Of a stretch of DNA of 64,000 bases, positions 39,461-48,936 are shown one piece after another (the stretch's first letter is position 1; each line of letters starts with the position of its first letter). The position numbers were made by a program, and so were the translations under genes. The notes beneath the pieces are model-generated. The model was given only the letters and a program-made list of their open reading frames with translations, made no database searches and was not told the DNA's origin. The DNA comes from Extensimonas vulgaris (GTDB lineage: Bacteria; Pseudomonadota; Gammaproteobacteria; Burkholderiales; Burkholderiaceae_C), in NCBI RefSeq assembly GCF_003337425.1, contig NZ_QPJU01000005.1, positions 162,282-226,281 on the forward strand, read 5' to 3'.

Positions 39461-40789
39461 ATGTCGCAATCTCGCACGTCACCGACCCGTCAACAGCAAA
39501 TCGAGGCCCTCGAAAAAGACTGGGCGAGCAATCCACGCTGGAAAGGCATCAAGCGTGGCTACACGGCCGCCGACGTGGTGCGTCTGCGCGGTAGTCTGCA
39601 GCCCGAATACACGCTGGCGCAGCGTGGCGCCGAAAAGCTGTGGGAAAAGATCAACGGCGGTGCCAAAAAGGGTTATGTGAACGCCTTTGGTGCAATCTCT
39701 GCCGGCCAGGCGATGCAACAGGCCAAGGCGGGGCTGGAAGCCGTGTACCTCTCGGGCTGGCAAGTCGCCGCCGATGGCAACACCAGCGAAACCATGTACC
39801 CTGACCAGTCGCTGTATGCCTACGACTCGGTGCCGACCATGGTGCGCCGCATCAACAACACCTTCAAGCGTGCCGACGAAATCCAATGGAGCCGCGGCAT
39901 CGAGCCTGGTTCGCCGGAGTTCATCGATTATTTCCTGCCTATCGTCGCCGATGCTGAAGCTGGTTTTGGTGGTGTGCTCAATGCCTTCGAACTGATGAAG
40001 AACATGATCGCTGCGGGCGCTGCGGGGGTGCACTTCGAAGACCAACTCGCTGCCGTCAAAAAATGTGGTCATATGGGTGGCAAAGTGCTCGTTCCCACTC
40101 AAGAAGCGATTGAAAAGCTGATTGCAGCCCGCTTCGCCGCCGACATCATGGGCGTGCCCACCATCGTGCTCGCGCGCACCGACGCCGAAGCCGCGAACTT
40201 GATCACGAGCGACCACGATGCCAACGACAAGCCGTTTCTTACGGGCGAGCGAACGCAAGAAGGGTTCTTCCGTGTCAAAAATGGCCTGGAGCAAGCCATC
40301 AGCCGCGGCGTGGCCTACGCGCCTTATGCCGACTTGGTGTGGTGCGAAACGGGCACGCCGGACCTCGGCTTTGCGCGTGAATTCGCCCAGGCCGTTCAGG
40401 CCAAGGCTCCGGGCAAGCTGCTTGCCTACAACTGTTCCCCGAGCTTCAACTGGAAGAAAAACCTCGACGACAAGACCATCGCCGAGTTCCAGGACAAACT
40501 CGCGGAAATGGGCTACAAGTATCAGTTCATCACCCTGGCCGGCATCCACATCAACTGGTACAACACCTTCATGTTTGCTTACCACTATGCGCGTGGGCAG
40601 GGCATGAAGCACTACGTCGAAATGGTCCAGGAGCCCGAGTTCAAGGCGCGCGAATTGGGTTACACCTTCGTGTCGCACCAGCAAGAGGTGGGTGCGGGTT
40701 ACTTCGATGATGTGACCACCGTGATCCAGGGGGGCAGCTCCAACGTCAAGGCCCTGAGTGGGTCGACCGAAGAAGAGCAGTTCCATTGA
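39461..40789 (+). CDS. aceA: Isocitrate lyase
   Basis: 442 residues. The isocitrate lyase signature KKCGHMGGKVLVP, which carries the catalytic Cys, is intact. The metal-binding region DADAEAGFGGVLNAFELMKN is present in its family form (VADAEAGFGG). Other family blocks include TDAEAANLITSDHD and LLAYNCSPSFNWKKNLDD. It splits isocitrate to succinate and glyoxylate in the glyoxylate shunt, allowing growth on acetate and fatty acids. The ATG at 39461 has CGGAG 9 bases upstream. The long leader holds two kinds of inverted-repeat operator, implying carbon-source control. No malate synthase gene lies nearby. Confidence 0.96.
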   Translation: MSQSRTSPTRQQQIEALEKDWASNPRWKGIKRGYTAADVVRLRGSLQPEYTLAQRGAEKLWEKINGGAKKGYVNAFGAISAGQAMQQAKAGLEAVYLSGWQVAADGNTSETMYPDQSLYAYDSVPTMVRRINNTFKRADEIQWSRGIEPGSPEFIDYFLPIVADAEAGFGGVLNAFELMKNMIAAGAAGVHFEDQLAAVKKCGHMGGKVLVPTQEAIEKLIAARFAADIMGVPTIVLARTDAEAANLITSDHDANDKPFLTGERTQEGFFRVKNGLEQAISRGVAYAPYADLVWCETGTPDLGFAREFAQAVQAKAPGKLLAYNCSPSFNWKKNLDDKTIAEFQDKLAEMGYKYQFITLAGIHINWYNTFMFAYHYARGQGMKHYVEMVQEPEFKARELGYTFVSHQQEVGAGYFDDVTTVIQGGSSNVKALSGSTEEEQFH

Positions 40790-40976
40790 GTGTTGCAGCA
40801 CCTCGGACGAGAGATTGGCAGTAAACCCGCCATGCCAGGAGCGGGTTTGCAGCGAGCTAAAATTCCATTGCTTTGCCGCTGTGGGGTAGCTTGAAAAGGC
40901 CAAAGTAGCTTCGCGCCTCTTACGTGGTTTATGAGTAAAAACCGGCGTTTTCGCCCGCGCATCTTGCCGAGGGTGC

Positions 40977-41021
40977 TATAAAAATTTTTCGAACAGCGCG
41001 AAGTCCGCGCTGTTCTTGTTT
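40977..41021 (+). promoter_or_regulatory. thrS promoter (-10) and leader hairpin
   Basis: TATAAA at 40977-40982 fits a -10, placing the transcript start at about 40990. This is immediately followed by a strong hairpin: GAACAGCGCG (40991-41000) with CGCGCTGTTC (41006-41015), then TTGTTTT. It could be a 5'-end protecting stem, a weak attenuator or the end of an upstream transcript. No -35 match is evident. Confidence 0.5.
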
Positions 41022-41042
41022 TCTGATCGAGGAATCTTGCAA

Positions 41043-42992
41043 ATGACGGAAGCGATCCAAGCCTCTTGCCGGCCCGTGCGCCTGACCTTGCCCGATGGTT
41101 CCACGCGGGAGTTTCCTGGGCCCGTGACGGTGGCCGAAGTGGCGCAGTCTATTGGCGCGGGTTTGGCCAAGGCAGCGCTGGGAGGCAAGGTTGATGGCAA
41201 GCTCGTGGACACGAGTTACACCATAGACCACGACGCCACGGTTTCCATCATCACCGCAAAGGACCCCGAAGGGCTGGAGATGATCCGTCACTCCACGGCA
41301 CACTTGCTCGCCTATGCAGTCAAGGAACTATTTCCCGATGCGCAAGTGACCATAGGCCCGGTGGTCGACAACGGCTTTTACTATGACTTCAGCTACAAGC
41401 GCCCTTTTACGCCCGAAGACTTGGCTGCGATCGAGAAAAAAATGGCCGAACTCGCCGCCAAGGATGAGCCCGTGGTACGTCGTGTGCTGCCGCGCGACGA
41501 AGCCGTGGCGTATTTCAAGCGCATGGGCGAAAACTACAAGGCTGAGATCATCGCGAGTATCCCAAGCAATGAAGAAGTGAGTCTGTACCGGGAGGGTAAG
41601 TTTGAAGACTTGTGCCGCGGGCCACACGTGCCGAGTACGGGCAAGCTCAAGCATTTCAAGCTCATGAAGGTGGCGGGCGCATACTGGCGCGGCGACCACC
41701 GCAACGAGATGCTGCAGCGCATCTACGGTACCGCCTGGGCCACGAAAGAGGAGCTGCAGCAGTACCTCGCCATGCTCGAGGAGGCCGAAAAGCGCGACCA
41801 TCGCAGGCTGGGGCGCGAACTCGACCTGTTCCACATCGATGACCATGCGCCCGGCGTGGTGTTCTGGCATCCCAAAGGTTGGGCGATATGGCAGGAAGTC
41901 GAGCAATACATGCGCCGCGTTTACCGCGACAACGGCTATCTGGAGGTCAAGGGGCCGCAGCTACTAGACAAAACGCTGTGGGAAAAGACCGGCCACTGGG
42001 ACAAGTACCGCGACAACATGTTCATCACCGAGAGCGAAAAGCGTGAATACGCGCTCAAGCCGATGAACTGCCCAGGGCACCTTCTGATTTTCAAGCAAGG
42101 AATCAAGAGTTACCGCGACTTGCCGCTACGCTACGGCGAGTTTGGCCAGTGCCATCGCAATGAGCCGTCGGGCGGGCTGCACGGCATCATGCGCGTACGG
42201 GGCTTTACGCAGGACGATGGCCACATTTTTTGCACCGAAGACCAGATCCTGCCCGAATGCATCGCCTACACCAGCTTGCTGCAGAAGGTGTACCGCGATT
42301 TTGGCTTCGAGCACATCATTTACAAGGTGGCCACGCGGCCCGAAGCGCGCATCGGTTCGGACGCAAGTTGGGACAAGGCAGAACATGCGCTCATGGAGAG
42401 TTTGCGCGCTTCCGGCTGCGAATTCGAGCTCGCGCCGGGTGACGGCGCCTTTTATGGGCCGAAGATCGAATATACGCTCAAGGATGCCATAGGCCGCCAA
42501 TGGCAGTGTGGCACCATGCAGGTCGATTTTTCGATGCCCGAGCGGCTCGATGCCGAGTACGTGGGCGAAGATGGGGCGCGCCATCGTCCCGTGATGTTGC
42601 ACCGCGCCATCGTGGGAAGCCTCGAGCGGTTCATCGGCATTTTGATCGAACAGCACGCGGGTGCTTTGCCGGTTTGGCTCGCGCCCGTGCAGGTCGCGGT
42701 GCTCAACATCACCGACGCGCAGGCCGATTACTGTCGCGAAATTGCCGCGAAACTACAAAAAGCATTGCCGAATCAAGACCTTAGGGTTGCGACTGATCTG
42801 CGCAACGAAAAGATTACCTATAAAATACGCGAGCATTCCTTGCAGAAGCTGCCCTACATCCTCGTCGCCGGCGAGAAGGAGAAGGCGGCTGGAGCGGTTG
42901 CCGTGCGTGCGCGGGGCAACAGAGATCTGGGTATGATGTCTCTCGATGCCTTTGTCGAGCGTATTGCCCAAGATCTCGCAGCAAAAGTCTGA
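41043..42992 (+). CDS. thrS: Threonyl-tRNA synthetase
   Basis: 649 residues. The domains are an N-terminal TGS domain ([20 protein letters not shown]) and an editing domain ([18 protein letters not shown]). A class II catalytic core follows, with the zinc Cys in [15 protein letters not shown], motif 2 around [15 protein letters not shown] and motif 3 near the C-terminal third. The anticodon-binding domain is last. It charges tRNA-Thr and deacylates Ser-tRNA-Thr. The ATG at 41043 is preceded by GAGG at 10 bases. It heads the thrS-infC-rpmI-rplT-pheS-pheT-ihfA translation cluster. Confidence 0.97.
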   Translation: MTEAIQASCRPVRLTLPDGSTREFPGPVTVAEVAQSIGAGLAKAALGGKVDGKLVDTSYTIDHDATVSIITAKDPEGLEMIRHSTAHLLAYAVKELFPDAQVTIGPVVDNGFYYDFSYKRPFTPEDLAAIEKKMAELAAKDEPVVRRVLPRDEAVAYFKRMGENYKAEIIASIPSNEEVSLYREGKFEDLCRGPHVPSTGKLKHFKLMKVAGAYWRGDHRNEMLQRIYGTAWATKEELQQYLAMLEEAEKRDHRRLGRELDLFHIDDHAPGVVFWHPKGWAIWQEVEQYMRRVYRDNGYLEVKGPQLLDKTLWEKTGHWDKYRDNMFITESEKREYALKPMNCPGHLLIFKQGIKSYRDLPLRYGEFGQCHRNEPSGGLHGIMRVRGFTQDDGHIFCTEDQILPECIAYTSLLQKVYRDFGFEHIIYKVATRPEARIGSDASWDKAEHALMESLRASGCEFELAPGDGAFYGPKIEYTLKDAIGRQWQCGTMQVDFSMPERLDAEYVGEDGARHRPVMLHRAIVGSLERFIGILIEQHAGALPVWLAPVQVAVLNITDAQADYCREIAAKLQKALPNQDLRVATDLRNEKITYKIREHSLQKLPYILVAGEKEKAAGAVAVRARGNRDLGMMSLDAFVERIAQDLAAKV

Positions 42993-43073
42993 TCGCTGTG
43001 AAGTCGGGCGCCATGCTTGGCATCAGCGTGCAGCAAAGAGTTTTCATCATTTTTGATTTCAAGGAAAAGTACC

Positions 43074-43676
43074 ATCGCTACCGAATTTCGTGACCGTCGT
43101 CAGCGTGAAGAGCGCAAGCACCGACTGAACCGGGAAATTACTGCGCCTGAAGTGCGCCTGAGCGGCCCCAATAACGAGCCTCTGGGGGTTGTGAGCCTTT
43201 CCGAGGCTTTGCGTATGGCGGGTGAGCTGGATGTCGATCTGGTTGAGATTGCACCCATGGCAAGTCCGCCTGTGTGTCGTCTGGTCGATTACGGCAAGTT
43301 CAAGTATCAAGAGCAAAAACGCGCTGCCGAGGCCAAGGCCAAGCAGACGGTGATAGAGATCAAGGAGGTCAAGTTTCGTCCTGGGACGGACGAGGCTGAC
43401 TACCAGATCAAAATGCGCAACATCCGCCGTTTTTTGGCCGAAGGCGACAAGTGCAAAATCACGCTGCGTTTTCGTGGGCGCGAAATTACCCATCAGGAAC
43501 TCGGTTTGGCGCTTCTCAATCGCATTCGGGACGACCTTGGCGACGCCATCGTCGTCGAGCAGTTCCCGAAGCTCGAAGGGCGGCAGATGATCATGATGAT
43601 CGCACCTGGCAAGAAAAAAACTGCAGCCAAAACGACAGAGGCCGGCACTTCGGCTTCCACTGCGGCTGCAGCCTGA
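43074..43676 (+). CDS. infC: Translation initiation factor IF-3, ATC start codon
   Basis: 200 residues when read from ATC at 43074-43076, with AAGGA 8 bases upstream. The protein then begins with the family's [20 protein letters not shown]. No ATG or GTG in frame lies near this ribosome site; the nearest upstream ATG is 57 bases away. Rare AUU/AUC starts in infC allow IF-3, which rejects non-canonical start codons, to repress its own synthesis. IF-3 N and C domains are complete ([40 protein letters not shown]). The tail is Lys/Ala/Thr-rich. Confidence 0.93.
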   Translation: MATEFRDRRQREERKHRLNREITAPEVRLSGPNNEPLGVVSLSEALRMAGELDVDLVEIAPMASPPVCRLVDYGKFKYQEQKRAAEAKAKQTVIEIKEVKFRPGTDEADYQIKMRNIRRFLAEGDKCKITLRFRGREITHQELGLALLNRIRDDLGDAIVVEQFPKLEGRQMIMMIAPGKKKTAAKTTEAGTSASTAAAA

Positions 43677-43815
43677 AATCGGCGTGCGCGCTTTCAAAGA
43701 GTGCGCTGCGATGCGGCAAAGCAATGATGCTTTGCCGCCAAAAGTGGCTCGGGGCTTCCAAGTTTGCAGGTCGGTTTGCAAACGCCTCGCGAGCACAAAC
43801 CAAGAGGAGCATGCA

Positions 43816-44019
43816 ATGCCCAAAATGAAGACCAAGAGCAGCGCGAAAAAGCGTTTTCGCGTTCGTCCCGGTGGTACCGTCAAGCGCGGTCAAGCCTTCA
43901 AGCGTCACATCCTGACCAAGAAGACCACCAAAAACAAGCGTCACCTGCGTGGGGCTGTCAATGTGCATGAGACCAACCTTGGTCACGTCGCGCAGATGAT
44001 GCCTTTTGCCGGTCTGTAA
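43816..44019 (+). CDS. rpmI: 50S ribosomal protein L35
   Basis: 67 residues, highly basic: [46 protein letters not shown] lies 6 bases before the ATG. It lies between infC and rplT in the classical order, where L20 represses both in enterobacteria. A 139-base gap after infC could hold the L20 control region; I see no obvious terminator in it. Longer in-frame reading from upstream is rejected on family length. Confidence 0.97.
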   Translation: MPKMKTKSSAKKRFRVRPGGTVKRGQAFKRHILTKKTTKNKRHLRGAVNVHETNLGHVAQMMPFAGL

Positions 44020-44046
44020 TCGCTAGACGAACAAGGAGTAACGCAT

Positions 44047-44406
44047 ATGCCTCGCGTTAAACGTGGCGTCACTGCCCGTGCCCGTCACAAAAAAGTTCTC
44101 GCCCTGGCCAAGGGCTTCCGCGGTCGCCGCGGCAACGTTTTCCGCATCGCCAAGCAGGCGGTGATGAAAGCGGGTCAGTACGCCTACCGCGACCGCCGCG
44201 CGAAAAAGCGCGTATTCCGCCAGCTCTGGATCGCGCGTATCAACGCCGCGGCCCGTGAACTGGGTCTGACCTACAGCCAATTCGCCAATGGGCTGAAGAA
44301 AGCCTCGATCGAGATCGATCGCAAAATGTTGGCCGACCTCGCCGTGCACGACAAGGCGGCGTTCGGCAGCATCGTCGACCAGGTCAAGGCCAAGCTGGCC
44401 GCCTGA
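44047..44406 (+). CDS. rplT: 50S ribosomal protein L20
   Basis: 119 residues. [20 protein letters not shown] and [20 protein letters not shown] are the typical L20 start, followed by [20 protein letters not shown]. It is essential for early large-subunit assembly and, in many bacteria, an autogenous repressor of this operon. It follows rpmI by 27 bases with an AAGGAG ribosome site. Confidence 0.97.
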   Translation: MPRVKRGVTARARHKKVLALAKGFRGRRGNVFRIAKQAVMKAGQYAYRDRRAKKRVFRQLWIARINAAARELGLTYSQFANGLKKASIEIDRKMLADLAVHDKAAFGSIVDQVKAKLAA

Positions 44407-44440
44407 GTTGGCTGCGTGTGCGAGTGCTGCGAGCAGTTAT

Positions 44441-44501
44441 TTTTTGATAGCTGCTTGCGCAGTCAAGGCAAGGGTTAGCGCTTGAAAGGCACTAGCCCTT
44501 G
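44441..44501 (+). repeat. Dispersed intergenic palindrome, copy 4
   Basis: TTTTTGATAGCTGCTTGCGC starts the unit. It ends in arms AAGGGTTAG and CTAGCCCTT around CGCTTGAAAGGCA. Located between rplT and pheS. Confidence 0.65.
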
Positions 44502-44520
44502 TTGTTTTTGAGAAGTCGAT

Positions 44521-45597
44521 ATGAACGATTTGGATTCTCTGGTCGAAAGCGCGGCGCGCCTGTTCGCGCAAAGCAACACGCCGGCGGAACTGGAAAATGC
44601 CAAGGCGCAGTTCCTCGGCAAGTCCGGGCGCTTGACCGAGCTCATGAAGGGGCTCGCGCAGCTTTCCGTCGAGGAGAAAAAAACGCGCGGTGCGGCCATC
44701 AACGCGGCCAAGCAGGCCATAGAAGCAGCGCTGCAGGCGCGCCGCCAGGCGCTGGCCGAGGCGCAGTTGCAGGCGCAATTGCAGGCCGAGGCGCTCGATG
44801 TGAGCTTGCCGGGCCGCCAGCGTGGCGCCGGGGGCTTGCACCCGGTGTCGCGCACGCTGGAGCGTATCCAGGCCATTTTTGGCTCCATGGGTTTTGACGT
44901 GGCCGACGGGCCTGAGATCGAGACCGACTGGTTCAACTTCACCGCATTGAACACGCCACAAGACCATCCGGCGCGTTCCATGCACGATACTTTTTACGTT
45001 GAAGGTGGCACTGAAAACGCGCCCCACCTGCTGCGCACACACACCAGCCCGATGCAAATCCGCTACGCCGTGCAGCATGTCAAGAAGCACCGCGCCGCGC
45101 AAGGTCTGGGCGAAGATGGCGGAGAACCGTTTGCCGGCCCCATGCCCGAAATCCGCGTGATCGCGCCAGGGCGCACCTACCGCGTCGACAGCGACGCCAC
45201 GCATTCGCCCATGTTCCACCAGTGTGAAGGCTTGTGGATTGGCGAGAACGTGAGCTTCAAAGACCTGAAGGTCGTCTTCACCGACTTTTGTCGGGCTTTT
45301 TTCGAAAACGACGACCTGGTGCTGCGCTTTCGGCCGAGTTTTTTCCCGTTCACCGAGCCCAGCGCCGAAATCGACATCCAGTTTCCGACCGGGCCGCTCG
45401 CGGGGCGCTGGCTCGAGGTCGCGGGATCAGGCCAGGTGCACCCTACGGTGGTGCGCAACATGGGGCTGGATCCCGAAAAATTCATTGGTTTTGCCTTTGG
45501 CATGGGGCCCGATCGTCTCACCATGCTGCGCTACGGCGTGAACGACCTGCGCCTGTTCTTCGATGGCGACATCCGCTTTTTGTCGCAGTTCCAATGA
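44521..45597 (+). CDS. pheS: Phenylalanyl-tRNA synthetase alpha subunit
   Basis: 358 residues. The N-terminal coiled coil is followed by the class II core: [42 protein letters not shown] (motif 2 region) and the C-terminal [20 protein letters not shown] (motif 3). With PheT it forms the alpha2-beta2 enzyme. The ATG is 23 bases after the repeat; the gap to rplT is 114 bases. pheT follows after 45 bases. Confidence 0.97.
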   Translation: MNDLDSLVESAARLFAQSNTPAELENAKAQFLGKSGRLTELMKGLAQLSVEEKKTRGAAINAAKQAIEAALQARRQALAEAQLQAQLQAEALDVSLPGRQRGAGGLHPVSRTLERIQAIFGSMGFDVADGPEIETDWFNFTALNTPQDHPARSMHDTFYVEGGTENAPHLLRTHTSPMQIRYAVQHVKKHRAAQGLGEDGGEPFAGPMPEIRVIAPGRTYRVDSDATHSPMFHQCEGLWIGENVSFKDLKVVFTDFCRAFFENDDLVLRFRPSFFPFTEPSAEIDIQFPTGPLAGRWLEVAGSGQVHPTVVRNMGLDPEKFIGFAFGMGPDRLTMLRYGVNDLRLFFDGDIRFLSQFQ

Positions 45598-45642
45598 GCC
45601 GCGGTGCGCCCCCGCGGGCGGCCACCTTTTGATCGTTTGACC

Positions 45643-48135
45643 ATGCAATTTCCTGAATCCTGGTTGCGCAGCTTCTGCAACCCACCCCTTTCCACGACCG
45701 AGCTCGCCGAAACATTGACCATGGCGGGCCTAGAGGTCGAGGAACTGCGCCCTGGGGCACCGCCTTTTTCAGGTGTAGTGGTGGGAGAAATCAAAGAGGC
45801 GGTGCAACACCCGGACGCCGATCGGCTGCGCGTGTGCCAAGTCGACGTAGGGCAGGGCGCTTTGCTGAACATCGTGTGCGGTGCGCCCAATGCGCGGCCG
45901 GGCATCAAAGTGCCGTGCGCGCTCGTCGGGGCCGAACTGCCGCCTGGGCCCGATGGCAAGCCATTTCGCATCAAGACGAGCAAGCTGCGCGGGGTCGAGA
46001 GCCAGGGCATGCTGTGTTCGGCGCGTGAGCTGCAGCTCTCTGATGACCACGGCGGTTTGCTCGAACTCGCGCCCGATGCGCCCGTGGGGCAGGATGTGCG
46101 GGTGTGGTTGAACCTTGACGATACCCTTTTCACGCTCAAGCTCACGCCGAACCTTGCGCATTGCCTGAGCGTGTACGGCGTGGCGCGCGAGCTTTCTGCC
46201 TTGACGGGCGCGCCGCTGCAACCGCTTGCTTTCCCCAGCGTGCCCGTGGGTTGCACCGATAAATTGCCCGTGCAGGTGCTGGCGCCGGATTTGTGCGGGC
46301 GTTTTTCGGGCCGCATCGTGCGTAACGTGAACACGCGCGCGCAAACGCCGCAGTGGATGGTCGACAGGCTCGCACGCTGCGGGCAGCGCAGTGTGTCGCC
46401 GCTGGTCGACATTTCGAATTACGTGATGTTCGAGCTCGGACGGCCTTCGCACATTTTCGACCTCGACAAGATCCACGGCGACCTCGAGGTGCGCTGGGGT
46501 CGGCCGGGCGAGCAGCTCAAGCTGCTCAATGGCAATACGGTGAGCGTCGATGAAAAGGTCGGCGTGATCGCCGATGCGCAAGGCGTGGAATCGCTCGCAG
46601 GCATCATGGGCGGCGACGCCACGGCGGTGTCGGACGCCACGCGCAACATCTACATCGAAGCCGCCTTCTGGTGGCCCAAGGCCGTCGCGGGGCGCTCACG
46701 GCGCTACAACTTTGCAACCGATGCGGGGCACCGCTTCGAGCGCGGCGTCGATCCAGAGCACACCGTCGAGCACATCGAGCGCATCACGCAACTTGTGCTG
46801 GACATCTGCGGCACGCCTGAAACTGTCTGCGGGCCGATCGACGACCAGCGCGTGCGTATGCCTGTGCGGCAACCCGTGAGACTGCGCGTGGCGCGCGCAT
46901 GCAAAGTCCTGGGCATGCCTCTGACGCAGGCGCAATGCAGCGAGGCGCTCGCGCGGCTGGGGTTGGAGGTGACACCGAAAAACACCCCGGATGCCACCCC
47001 GGACGCGGCGGATGGGGGCATCCTCGAGGTCGTGCCGCCGTCCTACCGCTTCGATCTGGCGATCGAGGAGGACTTGATCGAAGAAGTCGCGCGCATGGTT
47101 GGCTACCAGCGACTGCCTACGACGCCGCCGCTCGCGCCGGTCACGCCGCGCGTCGCGCCCGAAACGCAGCGCAGCCCGTTTGCGGTGCGCCGTGCCCTGG
47201 CTGCGCTGGGCTATCAGGAGACGATCAACTTCAGCTTCGTCGAAGAGTGCTGGGAGCAGGAGCTTGCCGGCAACACACAGCCCATCCGCCTGCTCAACCC
47301 GATTGCAAGCCAAATGAGCGTAATGCGCTCGTCTTTGCTTGGCTCTTTGCTACAGGTTTTGCGTTTCAACCTGGACCGCAAGGCGCAGCGGGTGCGCGTG
47401 TTCGAGTTGGGTCGCGTCTTTTTGCGCGACGCCAGCGTACCCGACAGCGACCGCACGGTCGCGGGCGTACACCAGCCCATGCGCGTCGCAGGGTTGGCCT
47501 ACGGCCTCGTCGATAGGCTGCAGTGGGGGCAAAAGGCGCGTGAAGTCGATTTTTTTGACGTCAAAGGTGACGTACAAGCCTTGCTCGCGCCGTTCGAGGC
47601 CGATTTCGAGCCCGCCGAGCATCCGGCCATGCACCCTGGGCGCTGCGCGCGCGTGCTGCTGGGTGGACAAGCCATTGGCTTCATCGGTGAGTTGCACCCA
47701 CGTTGGTGCCAGGGATGGGAGCTGCCGCAGGCGCCGCAGCTGTTCGAGCTCGAACTCGAGGCTGTGCTGCAGCGCCCCTTGCCGCAAGCGCGGCCCGTAG
47801 CACGCCAGCAGCCGGTGGAGCGTGATTTGGCTGTGGTGGTGGCCGAGGGCGTGACTTTTGCCCAAGTGCAAGCAGCAATCACGGCAGCCATTGCGCCGAA
47901 TCTGCTGCAGGCGGTGGTGTTGTTCGACGTTTATAAGCCCCAGGCGCAGTCCGCGCGTGATGGCACTGCGGCGGCAGCGGGAGTATCTGGTGTGAGGCCT
48001 GGTGAAAAAAGCCTCGCAGTGCGTATCACGCTCGCGCGTGAGGGTGCGACCCTGACCGAAGCCGAGATCGACGCCGCCATGCAAGCCGCCGTGGCTGAAC
48101 TCGCTCGGCGTCTTAAGGCGCGCTTGCGTGCCTGA
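45643..48135 (+). CDS. pheT: Phenylalanyl-tRNA synthetase beta subunit
   Basis: 830 residues from the ATG at 45643 (MQFPESWLRSFCNPPLSTTE). The domains are an N-terminal tRNA-binding OB fold (VVVGEIKEAVQHPDADRLRV), B3/B4 editing domain and B5 domain. The core contains LIEEVARMVGYQRLP, and an FDX-ACB anticodon-binding domain is at the end (QPVERDLAVVVAEGVTFAQV). A poorly conserved Ala/Gly insert (DGTAAAAGVSGVRPGEKS) lies just before the last strand. It is cotranscribed with pheS and probably ihfA. Confidence 0.96.
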   Translation: MQFPESWLRSFCNPPLSTTELAETLTMAGLEVEELRPGAPPFSGVVVGEIKEAVQHPDADRLRVCQVDVGQGALLNIVCGAPNARPGIKVPCALVGAELPPGPDGKPFRIKTSKLRGVESQGMLCSARELQLSDDHGGLLELAPDAPVGQDVRVWLNLDDTLFTLKLTPNLAHCLSVYGVARELSALTGAPLQPLAFPSVPVGCTDKLPVQVLAPDLCGRFSGRIVRNVNTRAQTPQWMVDRLARCGQRSVSPLVDISNYVMFELGRPSHIFDLDKIHGDLEVRWGRPGEQLKLLNGNTVSVDEKVGVIADAQGVESLAGIMGGDATAVSDATRNIYIEAAFWWPKAVAGRSRRYNFATDAGHRFERGVDPEHTVEHIERITQLVLDICGTPETVCGPIDDQRVRMPVRQPVRLRVARACKVLGMPLTQAQCSEALARLGLEVTPKNTPDATPDAADGGILEVVPPSYRFDLAIEEDLIEEVARMVGYQRLPTTPPLAPVTPRVAPETQRSPFAVRRALAALGYQETINFSFVEECWEQELAGNTQPIRLLNPIASQMSVMRSSLLGSLLQVLRFNLDRKAQRVRVFELGRVFLRDASVPDSDRTVAGVHQPMRVAGLAYGLVDRLQWGQKAREVDFFDVKGDVQALLAPFEADFEPAEHPAMHPGRCARVLLGGQAIGFIGELHPRWCQGWELPQAPQLFELELEAVLQRPLPQARPVARQQPVERDLAVVVAEGVTFAQVQAAITAAIAPNLLQAVVLFDVYKPQAQSARDGTAAAAGVSGVRPGEKSLAVRITLAREGATLTEAEIDAAMQAAVAELARRLKARLRA

Positions 48136-48252
48136 GCGACGAGCAGGAATATCGGAATGGACTTACACAAGCAAGGATGCAGCAAAGTGTTTTCCCTTGG
48201 GGCTGGCGCCTTGCCTGACCTCGATTTGCGTAAGTCGTGTCGGAGTAGCCCA

Positions 48253-48573
48253 ATGATCGAATTGACCGTAGAAAACCTCGAAACCCCAGCCTTGACCAAG
48301 GCGCAGCTGGCGGAATTGCTGTTCGACCAGATTGGTTTGAACAAGCGCGAATCCAAAGAAATGGTCGAGGCTTTTTTCGAGCTGCTCGTGCAAAGCCTCG
48401 TCAAAGGTGAGGACGTGCGCCTGACGGGTTTTGGCACCTTTCAGGTGCGTACCAAGGCTTCACGGCCGGGGCGCAATCCACGCACAGGCGAGTTGATTCC
48501 GATCAAGGCGCGCCGTGTGGTCACGTTTCATGCGAGCAGCAAGCTCAAAGAGCAGGTGCAGGCGGCGGGGTGA
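48253..48573 (+). CDS. ihfA: Integration host factor subunit alpha
   Basis: 106 residues from the ATG at 48253, with GGAG 7 bases upstream. [40 protein letters not shown] and [18 protein letters not shown] are the DNABII signatures, with Pro in the intercalating arm. With IhfB it bends DNA at specific sites. Its position after pheT is conserved. The gene that usually follows in this lineage, a MerR-type regulator, is absent; a 165-bp repeat lies there instead. Confidence 0.96.
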   Translation: MIELTVENLETPALTKAQLAELLFDQIGLNKRESKEMVEAFFELLVQSLVKGEDVRLTGFGTFQVRTKASRPGRNPRTGELIPIKARRVVTFHASSKLKEQVQAAG

Positions 48574-48594
48574 GAGCGTTCTGCGCCCTGTCCT

Positions 48595-48759
48595 AGGAGC
48601 CTGTCGGACTTTGGAATCGTCGGCTGCGAACGCGCCGCAACGGCCCATTTTTTACCGGCTTCTTGCCCCATAGCACCACTATGGGGCTGCGAATCCGGCA
48701 AAAACTGGCCTCGCTGGGGCGCATTCTCGCTATCGACGCCCAAAGTCCGACAGGCTCCT
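48595..48759. mobile_element. 165-bp MITE-like palindromic element, copy 1
   Basis: Terminal inverted repeats AGGAGCCTGTCGGACTTTGG and its complement are perfect over 20 bases; in this copy the symmetry extends to 24 bases (48591-48614 with 48740-48763). The rest is an imperfect palindrome centred on CCCCATAG-CACCA-CTATGGGG (48666-48686). CTAG spans both edges, with TA (48594-48595 and 48759-48760) as a possible target duplication. The copy at 63700 has the same length with 7 mismatches. It lies between ihfA and ftsH. Open frames on both strands inside it are not believed to be genes. Confidence 0.85.
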
Positions 48760-48763
48760 AGGA

Positions 48764-48926
48764 ACCTGACGCACATTGGACCATGGCGAGCCAATGAATG
48801 GCCTCAAGCCCTATGGTGATGATGGGAAATGCCAATCGGTCTTTGCGCTTGAAATGCCTAAAATGCCCTGCACATGGGGGCTGGCTCGGTGTTGCGAGCC
48901 AATGGTTTTGATCCCTAGGGGAAACT
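48764..48926 (+). promoter_or_regulatory. ftsH upstream region with a possible heat-shock promoter
   Basis: No gene is seen in this stretch. CTTGAAA (48848-48854) matches the sigma-32 -35 box exactly. A weak -10-like CCCTGCACAT follows 11 bases later, shorter than the usual spacing. TAAAAT (48859-48864) could instead be a sigma-70 -10. Heat-shock control of ftsH would fit its known biology, but the match is partial. Confidence 0.28.
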
Positions 48927-48936
48927 GGAGTTGCGC

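Noticed and set aside
40823..40848. Stem AAACCCGC / GCGGGTTT after aceA as a terminator
   Set aside because: The loop is 10 bases and there is no T-run on either side. It may still be a weak structure but cannot be called a terminator.
43684..43815. In-frame extension of rpmI upstream to 43684
   Set aside because: L35 proteins start at MPKMKTK with the GAGGAG site just before. The extension is leader sequence.
48528..48794. Open reading frame of 88 codons on the minus strand through the 165-bp element, with a counterpart at 63408-63848 and a plus-strand one at 63489-63866
   Set aside because: The frames exist because the element is a GC-rich palindrome without stops. There is no ribosome site, and the peptides are determined by the repeat rather than by a conserved gene.
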